Assembly (NCBI GenBank): GCA_964561525.1
Contig: CAZLPY010000058.1
Coordinates: forward strand, 1-6,304
Direction of reading: 5' to 3'
From: CAZLPY01 sp964561525
GTDB lineage: Bacteria > Patescibacteriota > UBA1384 > CAJBMM01
DNA: 6,304 nucleotides
Shown: positions 1 through 5,332 of the stretch, in pieces
Layout: the number at the start of each line of letters is the position of its first letter
Position numbering within the stretch: the stretch's first letter is position 1
The notes under the pieces: generated by a model
The model's input: only the letters and a program-made list of their open reading frames with translations
The model's database searches: none
Told to the model about the DNA's origin: nothing
Made by a program: the position numbers and the translations under genes

Positions 1-466
1 CTCCTTGTGCTTGTTTTAGGTCTTCCAATACTTGCCCCGCATGCTCGGCCGGTTTTACGCCCTCATAAATTTTGGCAATTTTGCCCTCTGGATCAATCAA
101 AAACGACGTCCGCATGGTGCCCATGTATTCCCGCCCATACATCGATTTCTTTTGCCATACGCCATATTGCCGCACCACATCTTTATCTTCATCAGCGAGC
201 AGGGTGAACGGTAACTGGTACTTATGAGCGAACTTTGCATGGTTTTTGGTTGGATCAACACTGACCCCAAGCACCACAGCATCGAGGTCGTGAAACTTCG
301 GTAGATTATCTCGAAAACTGCACGCTTCGGTGGTGCATCCGGGGGTATCGTCCTTAGGATAAAAATAAAGCACCACCCATTTGCCACGATATTTTGACAA
401 TTGGTGCGCTGCTCCATTTTGATCCGGTAAACTAAAATCCGGCGCTGCATCACCGACATTCAGCAT
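1..466 (-). CDS. bcp: Thioredoxin-dependent peroxiredoxin, Bcp/PrxQ type (3' end off window)
   Basis: This cytoplasmic thiol peroxidase reduces hydrogen peroxide and organic hydroperoxides, normally with thioredoxin as reductant. Reading the minus strand from ATG at 466-464 gives 155 codons without a stop to the window edge. Family Bcp proteins are about 155 aa, so only a few C-terminal residues should be missing. The Prx active-site motif PxxxTxxC is present (P37, T41, peroxidatic C44), and C49 lies five residues on, giving the CX4C spacing of PrxQ with an atypical two-cysteine mechanism. The conserved arginine is R119 in GTMRTSFLIDPEG. The start is supported by GAAAGG six bases upstream of the ATG; an ATG five bases earlier (471-469) is in another frame and stops at once. 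It lies 36 bp downstream of tRNA-Gly on the same strand with no terminator visible between them, so it may be cotranscribed with the tRNA. Identification is secure; only the end is unseen. Confidence 0.95.
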   Translation of the reverse strand, partial: MLNVGDAAPDFSLPDQNGAAHQLSKYRGKWVVLYFYPKDDTPGCTTEACSFRDNLPKFHDLDAVVLGVSVDPTKNHAKFAHKYQLPFTLLADEDKDVVRQYGVWQKKSMYGREYMGTMRTSFLIDPEGKIAKIYEGVKPAEHAGQVLEDLKQAQG

Positions 467-502
467 AACATACCTTTCGTCTACTGCCTTACGCTAAATG
501 AG

Positions 503-576
503 TGGAGCAGGCGACGAGAATCGGACTCGCGACTTATCCTTGGGAAGGACACGTTTGACCACTAAACTACGCCTGC
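503..576 (-). tRNA. tRNA-Gly, anticodon CCC
   Basis: This 74-nt cloverleaf folds on the minus strand with CCA encoded at the 3' end. The acceptor stem GCAGGCG/CGCCTGC is perfect. The D stem is GTTT/AAAC with loop AGTGGTC, which keeps the G18-G19 pair. The anticodon stem TGTCC/GGATA carries loop TTCCCAA, so the anticodon is CCC and it reads GGG. The T stem is GCGAG/CTCGT, and the discriminator base is U73, as in bacterial glycine tRNAs. One oddity is the T loop, TCCGATT, which has C where nearly all tRNAs have U55 (pseudouridine); the tRNA-Pro in this same window has the normal TTCAAAT. All other parts look functional. Confidence 0.95.
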
Positions 577-586
577 TTCAGGCTCA

Positions 587-592
587 AGTATA
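587..592 (-). promoter_or_regulatory. Candidate -10 box for tRNA-Gly
   Basis: On the minus strand, TATACT (5 of 6 to consensus) ends ten bases before the first base of the tRNA, so a start near 580 would leave a leader of only a few bases. No convincing -35 box is seen at the usual distance. It sits back-to-back with the promoter of the plus-strand cluster in an 84-bp divergent spacer. Confidence 0.4.
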
Positions 593-625
593 CCTCATCC
601 CTGCCACAGATAACAGCTTTGATGC

Positions 626-654
626 TCGACAAAAGTTTACATTTACTATAAAAT
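626..654 (+). promoter_or_regulatory. Promoter ending at the 661 start codon (probably leaderless)
   Basis: A -35 box TCGACA (626-631, 5 of 6) and a -10 box TAAAAT (649-654, 5 of 6) are separated by exactly 17 bases. The expected start, six to seven bases after the -10, falls on or next to the A of the ATG at 661. No Shine-Dalgarno sequence lies in the intervening bases. This fits a leaderless transcript for the first gene of the cluster. Confidence 0.55.
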
Positions 655-660
655 ATCGTT

Positions 661-1014
661 ATGCCAAAAAATGACGAAACCGACTCCCTTATCCCACAAT
701 TTCATATTCCAAACGGCATATCAAAATCTAGCGTTGCTAGCTTGATATTTGGTTTCATCCCGTTGGTACTGTTGGCAGGCTTAATCTATATTTGGCAAAC
801 GCAGGTGCTGCTGGAACAAAAAGGCTTGTATTCACCGTTTGCAAACGGCCTATCCTTGATTCGCTACCTAAGTATCATTGTGATTATGAATACTTGCATC
901 AGCGTGAGCGCGATAAAGCGTCAGGCTTTGTGGGTATACCTGCCATTGCTCGCTAACTACGCTTTGATTTTGCTCACCGCTTATTACTTGTACGTCATTT
1001 TGCATCTTACTTAA
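661..1014 (+). CDS. Small three-helix membrane protein of unknown function
   Basis: I do not recognise this 117-aa protein. A polar N-terminus of about 24 residues rich in D, E, K and S is followed by three hydrophobic stretches at roughly residues 26-46, 66-85 and 90-114, so it is very likely an integral inner-membrane protein. It has no cysteine pair, catalytic motif or signal-peptidase site that I can see. The start ATG at 661 is chosen because a well-spaced promoter ends six bases before it and there is no upstream in-frame alternative with better support; no ribosome binding site is present. It precedes the GT2 gene by 46 bp on the same strand, so a role alongside the glycosyltransferases is possible, but this rests on position alone. 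Hydrophobic composition and length make a chance open frame unlikely. Confidence 0.7.
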   Translation: MPKNDETDSLIPQFHIPNGISKSSVASLIFGFIPLVLLAGLIYIWQTQVLLEQKGLYSPFANGLSLIRYLSIIVIMNTCISVSAIKRQALWVYLPLLANYALILLTAYYLYVILHLT

Positions 1015-1050
1015 GACGCCTTCAGCTAGGCGCGGCACCACAAAACACGA

Positions 1051-1056
1051 TATACT
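1051..1056 (+). promoter_or_regulatory. Candidate -10 box just upstream of the GT2 gene
   Basis: TATACT (5 of 6) lies four bases before the ATG at 1061 and seven bases before the in-frame ATG at 1064. Initiation at the usual distance would start the mRNA at about 1063-1064, that is on the second ATG. No clear -35 box lies 16-18 bases upstream, and there is no Shine-Dalgarno sequence, so this is a weaker case than the promoter at 626-654. Confidence 0.35.
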
Positions 1057-1060
1057 ATCA

Positions 1061-2614
1061 ATGATGACCAGTCCTATCCCAACCTCAGATGTGAGTGCCC
1101 ACACATACCCTCGGCGGCTGTTTCGGCTGCTCGAAATTGTGCCAGGATTAACGGTGTGGTGCGTACTTATTTTGCCGTTTATTTTAGCTTTTCACTCTCC
1201 GACAGCTGTAATACTGTTTGTGCTCATTTTTGATTTATACTGGCTGATCAAATCTCTTAATTACGCCTATATTTTGGTGCGTGGCTACATTCACGTCAAG
1301 CAAACCCTTGCCACTAATTGGACAAAAAAACTTGCTGAAACGCTTGCCATGCATCAGCAAAATCCGGACGCCGTGCCCGATTGGCGCCAAGTTTATCATG
1401 CGGTCATTTTAACCGCCTACAAGGAAGATCCTCAGGTTCTAAAAGCCTCTGTACAATCAATATTAGACACCACCTATCCTAAAAATCGGCTGATTGTAGT
1501 GCTCGCGACCGAGGGGCGGGATACCGCCGAAGCCCATGCCGCGGCTCATGAACTGGCACAATTATATCGCGGCCAGGTTGCCGATATCTTTGTCACTGAG
1601 CATCCTGACGATATCGCCGGAGAGATGAAAGCAAAAGGTGCTAACGCCACCTGGGCAGCCAAGGAGCTGACTCGCCATATTGAAAAGCGCGGTATTTCGC
1701 CGGCGCTAGTGATAGTTACCACCGCCGATGCTGACACTCGCTTCATCGCGAGTTATTTTGATCGCCTGGCCTACGCCTTTGTCACTGCACCTGATCGACT
1801 ACATTGTGCCTATCAACCGGCACCGATGTACTTCAATAACATTTGGCGGGCTCCGTTTTTGTCTCGCATTTTAGCGCTTGGTGACACTTTTTGGATCATG
1901 GTCGAATCAGTACGTGACTGGCGCCTCGTCACCTTCTCGACACATGCGTTTGTATTACAAACGTTGCAGGAAATTGATTACTGGTGCACTTCAATTGTCA
2001 ATGAAGATTCAAGGCAGTTTTTTCGGGCCTCATTCCACTATAATGGCCGTTTTCGAGTGATACCACTGTTTATTCCGGTATATATGGACGCGGTATTAGC
2101 TAATACCTTCCCGCGCAGCCTGAAAAACCTCTATCTGCAAAAACAGCGCTGGGCCTACGGTACCGAGCATTTTCCGTATATTGTGCTTGAGTCTATGCGA
2201 CACAAACAAATGCCTTTGCTCGATCGATTAGCACTGATATACCGCTCTTTTGAGGGCAATTTTACCTGGGCAACTTCATCGTACTTTATTACCGTTGTAG
2301 GATGGCTGCCCTTCTTGCTTAGTCCACACTTTTCTAATCAACTGGTGGCGCTCAATTTTCAGCGCTTTACCCGCGACATTTTAACGCTCACCTGGATCGG
2401 TTTGTTTATTTCGATCTATTTGACCCTTAGTTTAATCCCAAAACAGCCTGGACGAGCATCGTTTTTAGCACATATTGGCATGGCGGCACAGTGGATTGCA
2501 GTGCCAATTTCGGCCCTGTTGTTTAGCTCCATTCCGGCCATCGATGCCCAAACCCGCCTGGCGCTCGGCAAATATATTGGTTTTCGGGTTACCGAAAAGA
2601 GTACCACGCCATGA
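1061..2614 (+). CDS. Membrane glycosyltransferase, GT2 family, processive-type QxxRW motif
   Basis: This is a 517-aa inverting GT-A fold glycosyltransferase anchored in the inner membrane, predicted to move a sugar from an NDP-sugar onto a growing glycan at the cytoplasmic face. Two membrane helices (about 28-44 and 47-64) precede a cytoplasmic catalytic domain starting near residue 112 (VILTAYKED). Catalytic landmarks are DAD at 223-225 (nucleotide/metal binding), the candidate general base in NED at 314-316, and QKQRW at 360-364, which matches the QxxRW of cellulose/hyaluronan-synthase-like processive enzymes. About three more helices follow (405-423, 441-460, 471-492). The C-terminal tail contains DAQTRLALGK. 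Two ATGs stand in tandem (1061 and 1064); promoter spacing favours the second, giving 516 aa. The stop overlaps the next start as ATGA. The fold and family are clear; the sugar and product are not. Confidence 0.9.
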   Translation: MMTSPIPTSDVSAHTYPRRLFRLLEIVPGLTVWCVLILPFILAFHSPTAVILFVLIFDLYWLIKSLNYAYILVRGYIHVKQTLATNWTKKLAETLAMHQQNPDAVPDWRQVYHAVILTAYKEDPQVLKASVQSILDTTYPKNRLIVVLATEGRDTAEAHAAAHELAQLYRGQVADIFVTEHPDDIAGEMKAKGANATWAAKELTRHIEKRGISPALVIVTTADADTRFIASYFDRLAYAFVTAPDRLHCAYQPAPMYFNNIWRAPFLSRILALGDTFWIMVESVRDWRLVTFSTHAFVLQTLQEIDYWCTSIVNEDSRQFFRASFHYNGRFRVIPLFIPVYMDAVLANTFPRSLKNLYLQKQRWAYGTEHFPYIVLESMRHKQMPLLDRLALIYRSFEGNFTWATSSYFITVVGWLPFLLSPHFSNQLVALNFQRFTRDILTLTWIGLFISIYLTLSLIPKQPGRASFLAHIGMAAQWIAVPISALLFSSIPAIDAQTRLALGKYIGFRVTEKSTTP

Positions 2615-4317
2615 TAAAAACTGTGGCAAAATATCTACAACTTCATCAGCGCCTGCTCGTACCCCTCGCGGTAATCATCCTGCTTGGAGTTCAAGCAGGC
2701 ACACAAGTATACTTAGCTCACGCCGACTCGCAAACAACTGATGAGGCCGTGCACTTAAGCGCCGGTTATACCTATCTAACTCGTGGTGATTATCGCTTCA
2801 ACCCCGAGCACCCACCCCTGATGAAGATGCTGTCGGCCCTGCCGCTACTGGCAATTCATCCGCACCTGCCAGCAGATCAATCGCTGTGGGATACTGCTGC
2901 CCCTTACTTGTACGATAGTTGGCGCGAAAATCGCACATTTGGCGAGCAATTTCTTTATACTTCAGGCAATAACGCCGACCAACTACTGTTCCTCGGGCGA
3001 CTCGCAACGATACTGCTTACGTTACTACTCGGGCTGGCCATCTTTTTGATCACACGTGCGGTAATTGGAAATGCCGGAGCACTCTTAAGCTTAACGTTGT
3101 ACGTTTTTGATCCAACCGTGGCCGCTCATGGCCACCTCATTACAACTGATATCGCCCTGACCCTCGGGTTTGTCCTTAGCGTGTGGACGTTCTGGCGATT
3201 CATGCAAAAATCTAGCTTGCAAAATGGCCTATTCTTAAGTCTAGCCCTTATTTTTGCCTTTACCGTCAAATATACTGCGGTCATTTTGATCCCAACCTTC
3301 GCAAGTATTATGGTGTGGCATGCGGTGCGATCAAAATGGCCAACTGCTACTTGGCTCTCTTTTTTGGGGAAAATGATAGTAATCGCAATCGCCTTGTGGA
3401 TCGGGATTATGGCTGTATATCGGTTTGATTTTACTCCGCCACCTGCTAGTAACAACATCGTTGCCAGCATCACTTCGACCAACGCCGTTGCTTCACCAAT
3501 TGCCGCTCCAGCTGGTGATAAAATCCAACGAATCTATGAATTAGTACATCCTGTTGCTATTCCGCGCTATTATTTTAAAGGTCTGGTGATGATTTTGACC
3601 CACGTCGATGGTGGCCACCCAGCGTTCCTGCTTGGTCAAACCTCACACACCGGGTGGTGGTATTATTTTCCAGTAATGTTGTTAACCAAAACGCCACTGC
3701 CAACCTTGCTGATCTTTGGCTGGGCGGTTGTGTTAATGATCAAACGGCGTTCCAAGTATCAAGCTCTCCAATTATTTGCGGTGGCTGCCGCAGCTTATCT
3801 GGTCAGTGCCATGCTGTCTAAGGCTAATCTAGGCATTCGTCATGTTCTGCCCCCTTTACCAGCCATGATGATTGCATCGGGTGCAATTGTGATATCAAAC
3901 GCACGACACAAACTAATTATCGCCGGGCTGATTACATGGCTCATTGTGACCTTTGCCTTTGCAGCCCCATTTTATCTACCTTATTTCAACCCGGCGGCTC
4001 TCGGATCAGGGCATGGCTGGCGCATCGCCACCGATTCAAATTTGGATTGGGGACAGGACATCAAGCGCATCGCCGCATACGAGCAGACCCATCTGCTCAG
4101 TGATCCATACGTTATCTATCCGTGGGATGGTGAATCCGCACTCGATTATTATCACGTCTACAGACGCGGCGATGCTTTAACTCAACGTTCATCAGGCACT
4201 GTTATCATCGGCGCAACGTGGCTGCGCACGCCTGCGTATGAATGGCTGGTGAGGAAGCCGATCTTCGATCGCGTTGCCCCTGGAGTACTCGTTTACAAGT
4301 TGGATGGCACACCATGA
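2611..4317 (+). CDS. GT39/PMT-like polytopic glycosyltransferase (polyprenyl-phosphate-sugar donor)
   Basis: This 568-aa multi-spanning enzyme belongs to the GT-C fold protein-O-mannosyltransferase/ArnT-like group, which takes a sugar from a polyprenyl-phosphate carrier on the outer face of the membrane and places it on a protein, lipid or glycan. After the first helix (about 15-35) the first external loop carries the catalytic acidic pair D44-E45 in TTDEAVHLSAGY, then FNPEHPPL at 63-70. HGHLITTDIAL at 173-183 is a second family landmark. Further helices run through the middle, with a Ser/Ala/Pro-rich external loop at about 275-303, LGIRHVLPPLPAM near 407-419, and a C-terminal external segment containing DSNLDWGQDIKR (475-486). 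The start overlaps the stop of the GT2 gene (ATGA), so translation is probably coupled; only a weak AAAAGAG is seen upstream. Its own stop overlaps the next gene in the same way. The acceptor and sugar cannot be read from sequence. Confidence 0.9.
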   Translation: MIKTVAKYLQLHQRLLVPLAVIILLGVQAGTQVYLAHADSQTTDEAVHLSAGYTYLTRGDYRFNPEHPPLMKMLSALPLLAIHPHLPADQSLWDTAAPYLYDSWRENRTFGEQFLYTSGNNADQLLFLGRLATILLTLLLGLAIFLITRAVIGNAGALLSLTLYVFDPTVAAHGHLITTDIALTLGFVLSVWTFWRFMQKSSLQNGLFLSLALIFAFTVKYTAVILIPTFASIMVWHAVRSKWPTATWLSFLGKMIVIAIALWIGIMAVYRFDFTPPPASNNIVASITSTNAVASPIAAPAGDKIQRIYELVHPVAIPRYYFKGLVMILTHVDGGHPAFLLGQTSHTGWWYYFPVMLLTKTPLPTLLIFGWAVVLMIKRRSKYQALQLFAVAAAAYLVSAMLSKANLGIRHVLPPLPAMMIASGAIVISNARHKLIIAGLITWLIVTFAFAAPFYLPYFNPAALGSGHGWRIATDSNLDWGQDIKRIAAYEQTHLLSDPYVIYPWDGESALDYYHVYRRGDALTQRSSGTVIIGATWLRTPAYEWLVRKPIFDRVAPGVLVYKLDGTP

Positions 4318-5027
4318 GCACACCATATCTTTCTGTTATCATCCCAGCGTACAACGAGGCCGACCGCATCGGCCGCACGCTGCTTAGTATCAATGATTAC
4401 GTAAAAACTCAACCCTACTGGTACGAAATAGTAGTAGTAGATGATGGAAGTTCTGACGATACTTCACGCGTGGTCGATGGTTTGCACCTTCCTCATGTTC
4501 GAGTACTACAATCAGACGCTAATCACGGCAAAGGCTTTGCTGTGAAGCGCGGCATGCTGGAAGCAACTGGTCAATTTCGCATCATGGTTGACGCTGATAA
4601 CGCTACGCCATTTAAACAAGTAGCAGATTTGCTACAGCAAACAGATCACTACCCAGTGATCATCGGATCCCGGTACCTGCCTGAAAGCATTATTCATCTC
4701 AAACAACCCCTAGCTCGGATTATTGGCTCACGTATTTTGAATATTATTGTACGGCTGCTACTGCTGCCTGGATTTTTCGATACACAGTGTGGGTTTAAAC
4801 TGTTTTCGAGTGAAGCTGCCGCAGCCATATTTCCAAAGCAGACAATTTTTGACTGGGGATTTGATATTGAAGTGTTAGTACTGGCCAAAAAGCTTGGATT
4901 CAAAGTCAAACAAGTGCCGGTTTCGTGGTACGACCAAAAAGGCTCCAAGTTGCACTCGCCGCTCGATTTTTTGTCGACCATTTGGGATGTTTTAAAAATT
5001 AAATGGATGTTTACCTTCCATAATTGA
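4314..5027 (+). CDS. ALG5/DPM1-like polyprenyl-phosphate glycosyltransferase (GT2)
   Basis: This 237-aa enzyme is predicted to transfer glucose (or mannose) from an NDP-sugar to polyprenyl phosphate at the cytoplasmic face, producing the donor that GT39-type enzymes use. The GT-A core begins at once: SVIIPAYNE (7-15), VVDDGSSDDT (41-50), NHGKGFAVKRGM (70-81), the metal-binding DAD in MVDADNATPF (91-100), IIGSRYLP (116-123), and DTQCGFKLF (156-164) followed by DWGFDIEVL. The order and wording match dolichyl-phosphate beta-glucosyltransferase ALG5 more than DPM1. No long C-terminal membrane domain is present. The start at 4314 is chosen because the GT2 homology begins there and it overlaps the upstream stop (ATGA). 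An in-frame ATG at 4242 would add 24 residues unrelated to the family that lie inside the previous gene. The enzyme pairs naturally with the GT39-like gene before it. Glucose versus mannose is not certain. Confidence 0.9.
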   Translation: MSTPYLSVIIPAYNEADRIGRTLLSINDYVKTQPYWYEIVVVDDGSSDDTSRVVDGLHLPHVRVLQSDANHGKGFAVKRGMLEATGQFRIMVDADNATPFKQVADLLQQTDHYPVIIGSRYLPESIIHLKQPLARIIGSRILNIIVRLLLLPGFFDTQCGFKLFSSEAAAAIFPKQTIFDWGFDIEVLVLAKKLGFKVKQVPVSWYDQKGSKLHSPLDFLSTIWDVLKIKWMFTFHN

Positions 5028-5068
5028 TACATTTGTGGTAGAATAATATTCACATGTCGCATTGAGTC

Positions 5069-5096
5069 TTGATTTGACTGCTACGTGTTATATGTT
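5069..5096 (+). promoter_or_regulatory. Candidate promoter for tRNA-Pro
   Basis: TTGATT (5069-5074) and TATGTT (5091-5096) are spaced by 16 bases, each matching 4 of 6 consensus positions. Initiation near 5103 would leave a leader of about 13 bases before the mature tRNA. The area is AT-rich and other pairings are possible (for example TTGATA at 5024), so this is tentative. No terminator is seen after the glycosyltransferase gene, so read-through transcription is an alternative. Confidence 0.3.
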
Positions 5097-5112
5097 ACAT
5101 GTTCCATGTTTT
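5092..5112 (+). repeat. Three tandem heptamers ATGTTNN before tRNA-Pro
   Basis: ATGTTAC, ATGTTCC and ATGTTTT follow one another without gaps and end three bases before the tRNA. The first copy overlaps the proposed -10 box. It could be chance low-complexity sequence or a small regulatory array; nothing further can be said from one copy. Confidence 0.4.
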
Positions 5113-5115
5113 TTT

Positions 5116-5191
5116 CGGGGAGTGGCGCAGTTGGTAGCGCGCGTCGTTTGGGACGATGAGGTCGCAGGTTCAAATCCTGTCTCCCCGACCA
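5116..5191 (+). tRNA. tRNA-Pro, anticodon TGG
   Basis: This 76-nt cloverleaf has CCA encoded. The acceptor stem CGGGGAG/CTCCCCG includes the C1-G72 pair typical of bacterial proline tRNAs. The D stem is GCGC/GCGC, the anticodon stem CGTCG/CGATG holds loop TTTGGGA (anticodon TGG, reading CCA and, by wobble, other proline codons), and the T stem GCAGG/CCTGT has the canonical loop TTCAAAT. The discriminator is A73. It stands alone between the glycosyltransferase cluster and the repeat element, which begins immediately after its CCA. Confidence 0.97.
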
Positions 5192-5303
5192 TCCTACGCG
5201 TAAAGCTACGGATGGCAAGCCAGATTTGTTTGCCAACGAAGCTAAACGCAGTAGAGCAAAAACACTATGGATGAGTCCTTCCGAAGCCTTGGCGTAGGAG
5301 GAC
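5192..5303. repeat. Three-copy inverted-repeat element with long hairpin
   Basis: A unit of about 24 bp occurs once forward (5192-5215, starting TCCTACGCG) and twice inverted (about 5236-5256 and 5277-5299, the last ending GCGTAGGA). The outer copies share a perfect 8-bp inverted repeat, TCCTACGC at 5192-5199 and GCGTAGGA at 5292-5299, and then match through GCT-CGGA-GG with one gap. The first two copies fold into a hairpin at 5194-5254 with about 20 base pairs: TGGCAA/TTGCCA next to an 11-base loop, then CG, AGCT, GCGT and CTAC blocks split by small mismatches. No T-run follows, so it is not a standard intrinsic terminator. From memory, repeats of this flavour are scattered between genes in Patescibacteria; I cannot verify this here. 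Confidence 0.65.
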
Positions 5304-5332
5304 CATACAGGATACGTAAATTCTTTTTAATT

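Noticed and set aside
97..459. Minus-strand open frame of 120 codons
   Set aside because: It is an out-of-frame shadow of the peroxiredoxin gene, whose true frame runs from 466 to the window edge and carries the Prx active site.
1017..1032. Hairpin CGCCT-TCAGCT-AGGCG between the 117-aa gene and the GT2 gene, as a terminator
   Set aside because: Only five base pairs and no T-run follows on either strand; at most a weak structure in the intergenic RNA.
1546..1746. Minus-strand open frame within the GT2 gene
   Set aside because: It lies opposite strongly conserved GT2 coding sequence, including the DAD motif, and has no recognisable features.
4242..4313. Upstream in-frame start for the ALG5-like gene
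   Set aside because: The 24 added residues lie within the preceding gene and do not resemble the family; the ATGA overlap at 4314 is a better start.
5062..5274. Plus-strand open frame of 70 codons containing GVAQLVARVVWDDEVAGSNP
   Set aside because: This is the well-known false translation of a tRNA gene; it lies over tRNA-Pro and the repeat element.
5192..5303. CRISPR array
   Set aside because: The copies are inverted, imperfect and unevenly spaced, and no cas genes are present.
5267..5332. Upstream in-frame start for the RHH fusion gene
   Set aside because: The added residues are a translation of the repeat element and its flank; the RHH domain begins right at the ATG at 5333.
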